Shown one piece after another: positions 1 through 10,545 of a stretch of 64,000 nt of DNA (positions are counted from its first letter, which is position 1; every line of letters begins with the position of its first letter). The stretch covers positions 14,180,454 to 14,244,453 of the forward strand of contig RPFO01000213.1 in assembly GCA_009746045.1 (NCBI GenBank), written 5' to 3'. The DNA is from Mesostigma viride. Taxonomy: Eukaryota; Streptophyta; Mesostigmatophyceae; Mesostigmatales; Mesostigmataceae. Below the pieces are notes generated by a model, which was not told where the DNA came from, did no database searches, and worked only from the letters and a program-made list of their open reading frames with translations. The position numbers were made by a program, and so were the translations under genes.

Positions 1-6
1 CATGCA

Positions 7-981
7 ATGCCCGGTGCTGCAGGCCGGCAGATGTGCGATTCAGCAGTGGATGCACCCTTGTCAGCAGGACAGGTGGCAGTGGCATGCCAAGAAGCTGCCA
101 ATGAGACATGGTGGCTCGCCAAAATCACGGGTGGGTCCAAGAGCAAGGGCCATGGTCTGGTTATCCCATCCCTGCACTTCCAGGGCCTTGACTCCTCCCC
201 CTGTGCCGACGCCAGTGCAGACTGTCCCACATCAGCCGCCAAGAAGCCAGTTCCAAACAGATTGCAGGCGTACGGTCCGCGGGGCGAGAATTGCGTGGAG
301 ATTGCAAAGAAGGGTCAGCCGAGGGACATTGTGACGGAGTATATAAGGCGGCCATTGTTGATAGAAGGCCGCAAGAACCACATACGGGCTTACGTAGGCC
401 TAGCATCCGCCGCACCGCTGACCATTTTTTTCCAGCCGGCGTACGCCAAATTCACCCAGCGAGCATATAACGGCTCGGCGGAGCATGCATCCGATGCATT
501 CCGCCATTTCTCCAACGTCCCAAACCCCAACTCTGAAGACGCAGATGTTTGGTGGACGTTTGATGAGCTGGATTGGTATTTATCGGCGGTGGCAGGACGC
601 GTGGCCCCAGGGTATGTGAACGCCACCTTGGTGCCCCTGTTCAAGCAGGTGGCTGTGTTTTCCATGCGGATGTTACACGCAGCAATGCCTGTGAAGTACG
701 AGGGCTTTTTCCAAGAGTTTTCGTTTGATTTTTTTCTGGACGAAGCCCTCAGAGTTTATTTTTTGGAAATCAACACGACAACAGGCACTAAATCCTATGA
801 CCTCAGTTTCTTCACGTCCTTCATAAAGGCGGTGTTAGACCTCCGGCTTGCGAGGGAGAAGGGGACCTGGCCGAGTGAGGCACCGGGGGCGGCCATGCTG
901 CCAGAAGGAATGGACCTTGGGACAATGGAGCTGCTACTTTATAAAGACTGGGACACAGGCAGTCTAGAGGGTTGTGCCTGA
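7..981 (+). CDS. Tubulin-tyrosine ligase (TTL) family protein, probably 5'-partial
   Basis: An open frame of 324 codons resembles the ATP-grasp core of TTL/TTLL enzymes, which add tyrosine, glutamate or glycine to tubulin tails. Visible landmarks in order are WWLAKITGGSKSKGHG (about residues 35-50, like the nucleotide-binding loop of TTLs), YIRRPLLIEGRKNHIRAYV (about 112-130, like the family's Y-x-x-x-P-x-L-I-x-G-x-K-x-D-I-R-x-Y segment), and FDFFLDEALRVYFLEINTTTG (about 240-260), matching the metal-binding F-D-x-x-x-D ... L-E-x-N motif. Family members usually have more residues before the first motif, and the frame stays open to the window edge, so the Met at position 7 is probably internal and the gene starts outside. 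No intron is needed inside the visible part. Substrate and subfamily (TTL or TTLL) cannot be told from this fragment. Confidence 0.72.
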   Translation: MPGAAGRQMCDSAVDAPLSAGQVAVACQEAANETWWLAKITGGSKSKGHGLVIPSLHFQGLDSSPCADASADCPTSAAKKPVPNRLQAYGPRGENCVEIAKKGQPRDIVTEYIRRPLLIEGRKNHIRAYVGLASAAPLTIFFQPAYAKFTQRAYNGSAEHASDAFRHFSNVPNPNSEDADVWWTFDELDWYLSAVAGRVAPGYVNATLVPLFKQVAVFSMRMLHAAMPVKYEGFFQEFSFDFFLDEALRVYFLEINTTTGTKSYDLSFFTSFIKAVLDLRLAREKGTWPSEAPGAAMLPEGMDLGTMELLLYKDWDTGSLEGCA

Positions 982-1545
982 TGGAATGGTTGGATTTTTG
1001 TCACGCCTGGCTGCTGCTGTGACCCCGTCTAAATTTTCTTATGAAATCAGCATATCCCATGACACACAAATGAGTCAGATGTACGTTGGTTTACAGGAAC
1101 AGATTGTGAAAAAGTGGCTTTGCATGTATTTCAAATTTCAGAAAGTCACGCAAAGCTAAGCAAACTGGAAGGTCGCGGGTCCGCAGAACACAGGAAAGGG
1201 GCCACCGATAATTAATCAAGTAACGTGCGTGTTTGCAACTCGTTGAAACTCTACGGCGGAATTTTCGGAAGAACCTCACACTTATGCTTGCAAATTAGGG
1301 ACAAAGTCGGTGGATGTATGGATTGACGGAAATCTTCTATCCCCTTTTCCTATGTATTTTCTCACGTGTACGGCCTTATAAGCTTCGCCGATTCTGGCGA
1401 ACCTAACGGTTCTTCCGAAAATTGGCTCAGCCTCAACTCGTGCTCCTGTTGGTAGAGTTCTTCGATCGAATGGAAACAGCTAGCACCCACGTCAATTACG
1501 TTACCTTGCACTAGCCGTCACTACTAGTAGTATGTTATCTCCTAA
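982..1545. other. Intergenic stretch, 3' side of the TTL-like gene
   Basis: I see no gene here. It contains a perfect 15-bp inverted repeat, ATTTTCGGAAGAACC at 1261-1275 and its complement at 1408-1422, separated by 132 bp. No target duplication flanks it, so it may be a worn MITE or only a hairpin. Confidence 0.4.
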
Positions 1546-2092
1546 GGTCACCTGCCGGTGTACTGGAAGGGGGCGGCCATCTACGTCGGCCACAAGCCCT
1601 GGCAGGCGACCCCCGCGGCCCCAGCGACTCCAGACGCCCCAGCTTAGGGGAATACAGCAGTAGTAGTGTAGAATAGATAGACCGTGGCCATGTACATGTA
1701 CGCCTCCTAGAGGCACTATCCCAGCTAAGCCACGCGCTTTATTTAATCATGTACATGTGTGCCTATGATGAGCCACCCTCCAGATGATGCCTAGCTTTAT
1801 TTAGTTATGCTGTGCCCATGCAGGGAGTAACTCTCTGCTGAGATGCCATGCCCTAGCTTTTTTGTATAGCTATGCTGATCTTCCCCCCCATGACAGGCTC
1901 CACCTTCGCTGGGCATAGCTTGAAGATCATGGGGCTGCAAGTGCCCTGGTGCACCTAGAGCAAGGGTCGTTTACATTCCCACCCTTGCAGGAAGTAGCTT
2001 AGAATGTATGATAGGCCATATGCCCCTTCTCTGGGCTATGTGCTACATATACTCCCAACGGAGTTATGTTCCTAATTAATTCATTAATTACT
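1546..2092 (+). mobile_element. Family A half-LINE, 3' fragment (end of ORF1 plus 3' UTR)
   Basis: The first 100 bp encode the last residues of the L1-ORF1-like protein (VYW-G-A-x-Y-V-G-H-K-P-W) seen complete at 42532-43936, and the following 400 bp match the 3' UTR at 43937-44290. It ends in the shared hairpin at 2045-2069 (stem ACATA/TATGT and ACTCC/GGAGT, loop CAAC) and a TAAT-type tail. It is 5'-truncated, as expected for target-primed reverse transcription. Confidence 0.8.
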
Positions 2093-2094
2093 GT

Positions 2095-2268
2095 CCCCCC
2101 CAACCGGAAGGGGCGTTTTGCTGAGTAGTGTAGCTACGATTTTCTAGACTAGATAGCTTAGGGTTAGGTTAGCTCGATTACGCGGCTTCTCCTACCTCCA
2201 CCCATCCAGCAAGGAATATGTGCTACATGATCTCCCAGCGGAGGCATGTTATAATTTAATTTTTAAAT
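2095..2268 (+). mobile_element. Family B LINE 3' UTR fragment
   Basis: This matches the 3' ends at 21960-22115 and 30240-30410: the last ORF2 codons, a conserved 3' UTR, then the hairpin at 2225-2249 (ACATG/CATGT outer stem) and an AT-rich tail. About 160 bp of unassigned sequence (2269-2430) follows it. Confidence 0.7.
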
Positions 2269-2430
2269 TTTTTACGGTCCTGGCGTCCACTATTCTCCCG
2301 GCGCTAGTCACGCGAGGCAGCAGTTTAGATGAGGACGACTGTGGGCCGATAGCCAATGACAAACAGGCGATGTGTCGGTGCACTTGTGGCAGGACAACCA
2401 TGACGTCAGCGGCGTGGCGCATGGAGCAAC

Positions 2431-3350
2431 ATTAATTAATCAATTAGACACGTGCCCCCGTTGGGGAGTCACGGAGCATTAACCCCGATCGATCGATGGA
2501 TGGATGGATGGATGGATGGATGGATGGATGGATGGATGGATGGATGGATGGATGGATGGATGGATGGATGGATGGATGGATGGATGGATGGATGGATGGA
2601 TGGATGGATGGATGGATGGATGGATGGATGGATGGATGGATGGATGGATGGATGGATGGATGGATGGATGGATGGATGGATGGATGGATGGATGGATGGA
2701 TGGATGGATGGATGGATGGATGGATGGATGGATGGATGGATGGATGGATGGATGGATGGATGGATGGATGGATGGATGGATGGATGGATGGATGGATGGA
2801 TGGATGGATGGATGGATGGATGGATGGATGGATGGATGGATGGATGGATGGATGGATGGATGGATGGATGGATGGATGGATGGATGGATGGATGGATGGA
2901 TGGATGGATGGATGGATGGATGGATGGATGGATGGATGGATGGATGGATGGATGGATGGATGGATGGATGGATGGATGGATGGATGGATGGATGGATGGA
3001 TGGATGGATGGATGGATGGATGGATGGATGGATGGATGGATGGATGGATGGATGGATGGATGGATGGATGGATGGATGGATGGATGGATGGATGGATGGA
3101 TGGATGGATGGATGGATGGATGGATGGATGGATGGATGGATGGATGGATGGATGGATGGATGGATGGATGGATGGATGGATGGATGGATGGATGGATGGA
3201 TGGATGGATGGATGGATGGATGGATGGATGGATGGATGGATGGATGGATGGATGGATGGATGGATGGGTGCAAACAGTCCTACCGGTCTAATCTATCTAT
3301 CAGCTACCTACAACATCTATCTAACAGCATCCCTAACTACAACATTGATC
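2431..3350 (-). mobile_element. Family C LINE 3' UTR carrying a giant tetranucleotide array
   Basis: Read on the minus strand, this is the family C 3' end: a segment like the one at 23490-23580 and 44715-44806, a GGAT-type stretch, the hairpin at 2449-2476, and a TAAT-type tail. The other copies carry only 3-5 tetranucleotide units at this place. Here the array has grown to about 193 units. The long periodic reading frames across it are not genes. Confidence 0.75.
2495..3268. repeat. (GATG)n microsatellite, about 193 units
   Basis: 774 bp of uninterrupted tetranucleotide repeat with no visible point changes. Such purity suggests recent expansion. It lies inside the 3' UTR of a family C LINE fragment. 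Confidence 0.97.
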
Positions 3351-3369
3351 ACCTATGAATGGCATCATT

Positions 3370-3599
3370 GAAATGGCATGATGATGGATTTGGAGCAGCC
3401 ATGTCCAAAAGACCTGCCCTCCAGTAGACCGGCTTCTTCCCTGCCGTCTGCCGGAGCTGGAGGTAGGTCGGCCATAGCTCCCCTCGCCGTTGTTGCTGCA
3501 TCAAGGTCAAGTCATTGCCCAGCGTGTAGGAGGTCCCCCCGTGAGGGAGATACGATCGTCTACGTCAGCCTCGCACTGGCTGGGTCCGAGTATTAATTA
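3370..3599 (-). mobile_element. Short L1-ORF1-like fragment
   Basis: Positions 3440-3530 match the minus-strand ORF1 segment at 7028-7110 (the part coding for a TLDDDLTLAQQQRRRELWP-like stretch) but are diverged. The flanks are not assignable. No intact frame remains. Confidence 0.5.
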
Positions 3600-4015
3600 G
3601 TTAGTTAATTAATTAATTAACTAATCAAAATCATAGCTCCGTGGGGAGCATATGTAACACATAGCCCTGAGAAAGGGGCATCTATGGGTTTGTAATACAA
3701 TCAGGGCGACAACCTGCAGGTGGAGGATGTACAACTATCACCTGCTCTGGGTGCACAGGTTGCACCTGCACCGCCATGATGGTTTGAACATGCCTCCTCA
3801 ACAAGCACAGGCACACAGGGCGGCTTGAGGAGAGGGCCTAGAAGGCCTGCATGACATACGGGGTGGAAGGTATGTGGCTAGGCTATAGCTGGTGTACACA
3901 TGGCATCTCAGCAGAGAGTAACTCCCTGCATAGGCATAGCATGGCTAAATTCTGACTGCAACATCCATGGGAGGTCCCATTGTAGGCATGGCGTAGCTAA
4001 ATATACTGAAGGCAT
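3600..4015 (-). mobile_element. Family D LINE 3' UTR fragment
   Basis: A TAAT-type tail, then the hairpin at 3632-3655 (CATAGCTCC/GGAGC stem) and about 350 bp of 3' UTR that recurs at 11690-13640. The segment GGTGGAGGATGTACAAC near 3721-3737 is the uninterrupted counterpart of the site where a hAT-like element sits at 11790-13357. Confidence 0.7.
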
Positions 4016-4029
4016 CATCCGAGTATGCT

Positions 4030-4390
4030 ACCCAGCAGCTTGACGCCGCCCGGCCGGCGATCCCAGTACTGTACACGAGAGCCAGCAAGGAGGAGGTCGG
4101 GAGGTGCACTGAGTAAGCCCAACCCGGCCATGGCCTCGGTCTCTCCTCTTCTTGCTGACCTCTAGCCCTACCACTCGATCGGGCTCCAATAGCCAGGCAG
4201 TCGAGCTATATCTGTGCACATGTGAGCCCGGTGTCCTGCATGAAGGAGGGTGTCATCGGCATGTATAATTTCCGCTAGCCTGATCTCCGCGTCTGCTCCT
4301 CCGTGCCAGAAATAGTTGGCGACCTGCACCCCGGCCGGTTCCCTGCCCAAAACGCGAGCAAACCGCTTGCATGCCTGATCGATCATTTAA
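4030..4390 (-). mobile_element. Family C LINE ORF2 fragment
   Basis: Minus-strand sequence matches 24240-24570 of the near-complete family C element, the part just after the YADD motif of reverse transcriptase. It is diverged and frameshifted. Confidence 0.7.
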
Positions 4391-4414
4391 TACTGACCAC
4401 GAGCCACAGATGCA

Positions 4415-5740
4415 AGCTAGACGAGCCACGAGCCACGAGGTAGCCATGGCTGACGGCGGAGCTCATAACTTTCACGTTTGGGCACCAAATTCGGCCGTGA
4501 CAGGAGGGGTGACATTGAGCCAAGCTAAATAGGGGCCGGATCCTGCAGCCGCCGGTCCAGAATGTCTGGCCCCTATTTCCATACTAGGGGCCCGTGCAGC
4601 TACCGGCACCAATTCTAGCTAGCCCCCATCTTTTCGGCCCCTATAGGGGAGATTCCAGGGGGCGAATTTTTATGCAGCCGCCAGCCCTAGATTTCGGGCC
4701 CCCATATTGTACAGCAGGCGCGGCATGCGGCATCATGCCACGTGGCGTCCCATCTTGCCATGCCCCGGATGCCAGCTATGTACGGGCCTACGGATGCCTG
4801 CACAAAAAACTGTGTCGGCATCCGTCCTCACGCCGCGCCGCGCTATACTGTCATGCAGTCTGCAGATGTCTTGCCCAGTTCAGTTCAGTTCAGTTCAGTT
4901 CAGTTGGAATCCCACGCCGGTCATATCCAACAGAGATAGTTTAGCGACGTAAGTAGATCGGATGGTACTAGGGTACTGTGATATGTCTTGCCCAGTAATT
5001 GCCTGTCGCCGGAGAGGCATGCCGGCATCAAGCCACGTGGCTCCTCATCAAGCCACGTGGCGCCTCATCTTGCCACGTGGTGCCGCATCTTGCCACGTGG
5101 TGCCGCAGCTCGGCCACGTAGCGCTGCGCTATTGGGGGCCAGTAATACGGGGCCACCGCCGCCGACCCTCGTTTTACTCGCCAGCCCCTAATTCAATTCA
5201 GGGGCCGGCGCTTACCGCAGCAGTCAGGCTCTGGGACGGGCCCCTAGTATCCAGGAAATTTTGCCTGGAGATGTCACCCCTCCTGCCGTGACTATCCCTA
5301 TCGCTTCGTCTTTCTAAGACACACACGCTGATATACTTTTCCGATCAAACTAAAACGCAATATTATGACGAGCAAACGCTCGACAACGCAACGCAGCCTG
5401 GCACTCTGCGATGAGCCAACAAAATTCGCCATGCAGCTCTGGCTGCAGTTCCGCCCGGCCTGCCAGGCAGCGAGGCCACTATATACCCAAGCATTGGTAG
5501 TGCACTAGTAGGCTCCTGCGGCCTCGCCATCGGCATCCGGCGCGCCTGATCCTAAACGCAGTCGCCCAGCAGAATCGCGCCCAACAGAACAGCGCTTTCG
5601 GCCCCAAACTTTCCAGGTCGCCGATCACGACTGGTCCAACATGTCCCTCGCAACTGCCATGCATTGCCTCTTCTATGGGGACTACGCTCGCCGCCGCAAG
5701 GCCCGCACCTAGCTTCAAAGATGTTCAGCCAGTCGCAGAC
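4415..5740 (+). mobile_element. Family A half-LINE, 5' part, interrupted by a DNA transposon
   Basis: The 5' UTR (CCACGAGGTAGCCATGGC onward) is the same as at 9960-10010 (minus), 42390 and 47270. After the inserted element at 4502-5284 the 5' UTR resumes at 5285 and runs into a decayed ORF1 start near 5366. The copy stops at 5740 against an inverted family A 3' end. Confidence 0.75.
4502..5284. mobile_element. Non-autonomous DNA transposon with 14-bp inverted ends and 8-bp target duplication
   Basis: The ends read AGGAGGGGTGACAT and ATGTCACCCCTCCT, perfect complements. GCCGTGAC occurs at 4494-4501 and again at 5285-5292. Other family A copies have one uninterrupted GCCGTGA at this place in their 5' UTR. 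The 783 bp interior holds several GCCACGTGG-containing near-repeats (5033-5130) and five copies of a CAGTT repeat (4879-4903), and no recognisable gene. An 8-bp duplication fits hAT-type transposition, but no transposase is present to confirm it. Confidence 0.85.
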
Positions 5741-6125
5741 ATTAATTAATTAGAAACATAACTCCGTTGGGAGTATCTGTAGCACATATCCCTGAGAAGG
5801 GGCATATGGCTTTTAATATATTCTAGGCTACTTCATGCAAGGGTGGGAATGTAAGCTACCCTTGCTCTAGTAGGTGCACCAGGGCACCTGCACCCTCATG
5901 ATCTATCACGCTATGCCCAGCTAAGGGGGAGCATGTCATGCACATGGGGGAAGATCATCATGGCTATACAAGAGGCTAGGGCCGGCATGGCTCATGCTCA
6001 GCATGCAGGGAGCTAGTGACTCCCTGCATAGTAAAATAAAAGCTAGGCATCATCTGGAGGGTGGCTCATCATAGGCACACATGTACATGACTAAAAATGC
6101 TAGGTCTCAGCTGGTATAGTGCCTG
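5741..6125 (-). mobile_element. Family A 3' UTR fragment, inverted
   Basis: A TAAT-type tail, the hairpin at 5756-5780 (one mismatch in the outer stem) and about 340 bp of family A 3' UTR on the minus strand. Confidence 0.7.
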
Positions 6126-6127
6126 GA

Positions 6128-6842
6128 AGGCTGGCCCGGCACCCGTGCTCCTCACCTTTAAGTACATGGCGGACAAGCTGGCGTTCCTTAAATGCCGCAA
6201 GAAGCTCTCGGAGACTCGCTTCACGCTGGACGACGACTTGACCCTGGCCCAGCAACAGCGGCGACGCGAGCTATGGCCGACCTATACCTTCAGCTCCGGC
6301 AGAGCGCCAGGGGGAAGCCGGTATACTGGAGGGGGGCGGTCATCCACGTTGACCACAAGCCCTGGCAGCCCCCTCCTGCCACAGTCAGACTAGGAATATA
6401 TATACCAGTAGTGCAGATTAGTAAGGCTTAGCCTAGCATGTGGCCCACGCGCATGTGCGCCCATAATGGCCCGGCCCCATGGATGTTGCCTTCAGAATTT
6501 AGCCAAGCCATGCCTATAATGGGACCCCCATGGATGTTGCATTAAGAATTTAGCCATGCTATGCCATGCAGAGAGATGCTCTCTGTCGAGAAGCCATGTC
6601 CTAGCTCTTGTATAGCCATGATGATCTTCCTCCCTCACAGGCATGCTCCCCCCTTACCCGGGCATAGCGTGATAGACCATGAGGGTGCAGGTGCCCTGGT
6701 GCACCTAGAGCAGGGGTAGCTTACATTCCCACCCTTGCATGAAGTAGCCTAGAATGTATTAAAAGCCATATGCCCCTTCTCAGGGCTATGTGCTACATCT
6801 ACTCCCAACGGAGTGATGTTGATAATTAATTAATTAATTAAT
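6128..6842 (+). mobile_element. Family A half-LINE 3' fragment (ORF1 C-terminal part plus 3' UTR)
   Basis: Codes for the C-terminal part of the ORF1 protein (LLTFKYMADKL ... TLDDDLTLAQQQRRREL) with a frameshift near 6285, then the 3' UTR, the hairpin at 6795-6819 with an ACATC/GATGT outer stem, and a TAAT-type tail to 6842. Confidence 0.8.
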
Positions 6843-7334
6843 AGTGCCTGTAGTAGGCGGGCATGTACAAGGCCACTGTATAACTATTCTACACTACTGC
6901 TGCTGTATTCCCCTAGGCTGGGGCTTCTGGGGTCGCTGGGGCCGCGGTGGTCGAGGGGGTCGCATGCCAGGGCTTGTGGCCGACGTAGATGGCCGCCCCC
7001 TTCCAGTACACCGGCTGGCCCGCGCGCCTTGGTCTGCCGGAGCTGGAGGTAGGTCGGCCATAGCTCCCGTTGCCGTTGTTGCTGCGCCAGGGTCAAGTCG
7101 TCGTCCACGGTGAAGTGAGTCTTCTCGAGCCGCTTGCGGCGTCTGAGAAATGAAATCTTGTCCGCTGGGCTCTCAAAGATGAGAAGAAGCGGAGGCGCGC
7201 CCCTGCCTTACCCCGCGCGCGGGGGAGGCGGTGGGCGGTCAGCTTAACCCATAGTCCGGGAATGGGTTTTTGGCATTTTTAGACCCCTGAAAATGGAAAA
7301 AATCATAACTCATAGGCCGCAACTCCAAATATAT

Positions 7335-7510
7335 TTGGGGTATACCCCCAACCAAGGTGATGAGTAGTGTAGTTAGGATTTTCTAGATAGCTTAGAGTTA
7401 GGATAGTTCGTTCACGCGGCTCCCTCCACCCCATCCATCATGGAATATGTGCTACATGATCTCCCCACGGAGGCATGTTATAATTTAATTTAATTTAATT
7501 TAATTTAAAA
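7335..7510 (+). mobile_element. Family B LINE 3' UTR fragment nested in the piggyBac-like element
   Basis: Family B 3' UTR with the hairpin at 7454-7478 and a tail of TTTAA units. AAGGTG flanks it on both sides (about 7334 and 7511), a likely short target duplication. Confidence 0.75.
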
Positions 7511-8691
7511 AGGTGCTAGGAGTATCTACACTTCAAGGGCTTTCAGAATATGCAATAATATCCCGAGTCCATTCAGTGCTTTGCAAGATATATTTACTGC
7601 CAAAGTTGGACAAAAGACGATCATTTTCAGGTAAGCAAAATCCCCTTAGATAATAACATCTACTGGGAGGGTCAGGAACCTCAATATTAACATTGGGCAA
7701 TTTCATTGGATAGTGCCACCATGCTTTCCTTGGTTCAGACCGCACGGATAGTAGCCCATCTGACCTATATAATGCGCTCACTTAATTACGTGTGTGGGTT
7801 ATACGCGCGCGTAAGCAGCCATCCATGAAATGCCACACACTTATGCATTGTATACAGCCACATAGGACTGTAAAAGTGCTGGGAAACAAAGAAGTGCTAA
7901 ACCAGCACTAACGGAATGGCATCCTCCAAAGAAACACCACAAACTGAGCAGATTTGGGGCTAATAGCACTCATACAGCAGGCATGGAAACCTGCTGCAAG
8001 AGGCACTGATACACTCGTGTAGAATCGATGTATAAACGACAGATTCCCGTGCAGACGACATGCAAACACGTTGCCGTACCTGGCTTGATCACGACCTTTC
8101 CGGGCTCTGCTGGCCGGGACCCTCATATCTCACACGGGCTAATGCTTTCCAGGCATAGGCCGCCATAGCCTGATAATGAATGCATCCGACATGATTACCA
8201 GGTTGATGTTCTGTGCAAAGATGACCTATAAACGCATCCGAATTCACAGGGACGCTACTGCGGATGTCCCGTACCAAAACTGGGTGCTCGGGCTGGCGCA
8301 GACTGCCGGGCCATAAGAAGAAAATCGAAATATGGCATGCCATTACTCACGGACTGGTACTGACGACCAAGAAAGCAGCAATTTCCTACCTGTATTTTAC
8401 CAATGCTATACATCTGGCCACCCCTGACCTACGAAAATCACGCATCATTATTCTGAGCAACATTCTGAACCATTAAAAGCCGCGAGACGCAAATTTCCTT
8501 GATAACGGCACGCTAGCAGCCATATCTCGTTACGCGCGCGCGCGAGTGAAAATTTCCCGCCAAAGTCACGTGATACTGTCTCAATACACGTTGTATTTAC
8601 CAGGCTATGGCGAATATTACCCCCAAACCTATGCATCACCTTCGTCCTTAAGTGTTCCCAGACCCACCGGACCACTGACATCCGTCACAGA

Positions 8692-8760
8692 TGGCGCGGC
8701 GCTCCTGGAATTGAGCGCCGCGCCACCGGGAGTCAAACAGTGCGATATATCGCACTGTTT
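8692..8760. repeat. Two adjacent perfect palindromes near a transposon end
   Basis: 8692-8704 pairs perfectly with 8713-8725 (13 bp stem, 8-nt loop), and 8735-8760 is a 26-bp perfect palindrome centred on TATA. They lie 12-80 bp inside the right end of the piggyBac-like element and may serve as subterminal transposase sites (inference). Confidence 0.9.
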
Positions 8761-10020
8761 CCGGACTATGGGTTAATCTCACCAAGAAGGCCCATGCGTG
8801 CAAGGATTTTGCTCTTAAACTGGCGCACGTGCAAGCTTCTCGGAATTCTCACCTTCCTCCATGTCGAAGTTCTTGAGTATGGCGTTGAGGCTGCGCTGGC
8901 GAGCTCGGCCTCCTCGCGGAGGTCAAGCGTCTGCCGTTGGAGCTGGGCTGCGACGGCGGAGGTGGTGGAGGTGGTATGTTGCTTAAGCATGTCCGCCCAG
9001 GTCGTGATGGGAGGAGCATCGCCGGCCAGGCCAGCAGGGGCTGGCTTGGCGGCAATGTCCTTCACCGCCTGGGTGGTGAGGCCTGCGGTGGTCTGCAGGA
9101 CCTCGATAGCGATTGCATTATTATCCTTGAGGCGCTGGTCTATGTCGCGGAGCTGGGCGGTGATCATTGGCGGCGGCCGGAGGAGGGGATGGTTGCGGTG
9201 GAGGAGGCGAGGAGGGTGGAGGTGGCGGTGGAGATGGTGGAGAGGAGGGGGCCGCTCGGCATGCAGTCAGCGTGCTGCCCATGGCCGCCACATCTGCAGC
9301 AATGGGGGCCACGTGCTGCTCGAGAGCCTCCTTGAGGAGTGAGCGGATGGAGGATTCGGTTAAGGTGGTGGGGAGGGGCTTGAGGGGCCAGAGCTCCTCG
9401 ATGGGCCAAGGAGCCGGGAGAAAAGAGCGAATTGCTGAAGGTGGGGGCGGCGGGCGTTGAGGACGTCCTTGCCGAAAGAGCGCCTATATGGAGGAAGGCA
9501 TTGACAAGGCGACCTTGGTCGGAAAGCTGCTTGCACAGTTCGATAAGAGAGGCGTGCGTCCCGAAAAACACGTATAGGCCAGGATGCGATCGTGTGTGAG
9601 CTCATGTCAACAAAGCCGGGCTGCCGGCTGGCGTCAAAGTCGTACTCGTCCAGCATGCAGCCCGTCAGGGCGACTGCGCTTGGGTTCAGGCGACGCTGCT
9701 GGCGAGGCGGGCTCAGCAGGGGGCTGGACGACCACTAGAGCTTGGGTAGTGGCGCCGTTGCCTTCTTCTGGGCCGGTGGGCGAAGCTGCAGCCGGAGCTG
9801 CAGACGTATTTTCATTGCCGAGCGCAGGCCCGCCAGGCTGCGTTGCGTCGAGGGGCGTTTGCTCATCGAATATTGCACGTAATAGCTTCGGAAAATTGTA
9901 TCAGCATGTGCGTCGTAGAAAGACGCGTCGATTGTGATACTCACGGCTAAATTCGGTGCTCAAACGTGAAAGTTATGAGCTCCGCCGTCAGCCATGGCTA
10001 CCTCGTGGCTCGTGGCTCGT

Positions 10021-10545
10021 GCTTGGGATCGCAGACATGGGGGGGCTAGGTCTCTCAGACTGTGATTTGGAACAAGATGATGGACAAGGCCAAGTGGGCC
10101 CATGCAGGTCATAGAGGACAACGAACCCCCTCCTGTGGGGAAGCGCCCGCGTGTGCAAACATATACGCAAATGGTTTTCACCTTTGCGGAGTGCCTGATC
10201 AGAATATACGGGAAGCATGTGCATGCCATGCACAGAGGTCCCCTATAGGGTAGCGAGCTTAGACTAGTGGGCTTGATGTTGTAGATAGATAGATGTTGTA
10301 GGTACGTTGTAGATAGAGGTTGTAGATAGATGAGACCGGTAGGACTGCTTGCATCCATCCATCCATCCATCGGGGCTTGTTAATGCTCCGTGACTCCCCA
10401 ACGGGAGCACGAGTCTAAATTTTAATTAATTAATTAATTAATTAAATTAATTTTAAAATTATTTAATTAATTACAAAAACCCTAATTAATGAATTAATTA
10501 ATTAATTAATTAATTAATTAATTAATTAATTAATTAATAATTAAT
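10021..10545 (+). mobile_element. Family C LINE 3' end
   Basis: Starts within the last part of ORF2 (matching 46985-47110), then 3' UTR, four to five GGAT-type units at 10352-10371 (as CCAT), the hairpin at 10386-10413 and a long TAAT-type tail to 10545. It carries about 40 bp (10168-10207) that recur at 63309-63350. Confidence 0.75.

Larger units (their letters stand above)
7248..8772. mobile_element. piggyBac-like non-autonomous element, TTAA target duplication
   Basis: Both ends are flanked by TTAA (7244-7247 and 8773-8776) and are inverted copies, CCCATAGTCCGG at the left and CCGGACTATGGG at the right. TTAA duplication with C-rich ends is the hallmark of piggyBac. The host ORF1 reading is restored across the junction when the element is removed. 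Of the 1525 bp, 7335-7510 is a younger family B LINE fragment; the remainder has no transposase-like frame. Two strong palindromes sit just inside the right end. Confidence 0.85.
6844..9869 (-). pseudogene. L1-ORF1-like protein gene, broken by insertion and frameshifts
   Basis: Proline/alanine-rich N-terminal part, a middle segment (ITAQLRDIDQRLKDNNAIAI) likely to form a coiled coil, and a C-terminal domain with TLDDDLTLAQQQRRREL that resembles the L1 ORF1p C-terminal RNA-binding region. In L1 this protein coats the element RNA. The frame is lost at several points and the gene is cut by the element at 7248-8772. Confidence 0.7.
6843..10020 (-). mobile_element. Family A half-LINE, minus strand, split by a piggyBac-like element
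   Basis: The 5' UTR lies at 9870-10020 and the ORF1 start codon at 9869 (MSKRPSTQRSL). ORF1 runs down to 8777 and resumes at 7243 after the insertion 7248-8772, ending near 6844. Several frames are used, so ORF1 is broken. The two halves join exactly if the insertion and one TTAA are removed. Confidence 0.8.

Noticed and set aside
1261-1422. A MITE
   Set aside because: The 15-bp inverted repeat is perfect but no target duplication or second copy is visible; kept only as a note.
2452-3371. Long open frames on both strands with WMDG or HPSI periodicity
   Set aside because: Pure products of the (GATG)n array; all frames are open because the unit lacks stops.
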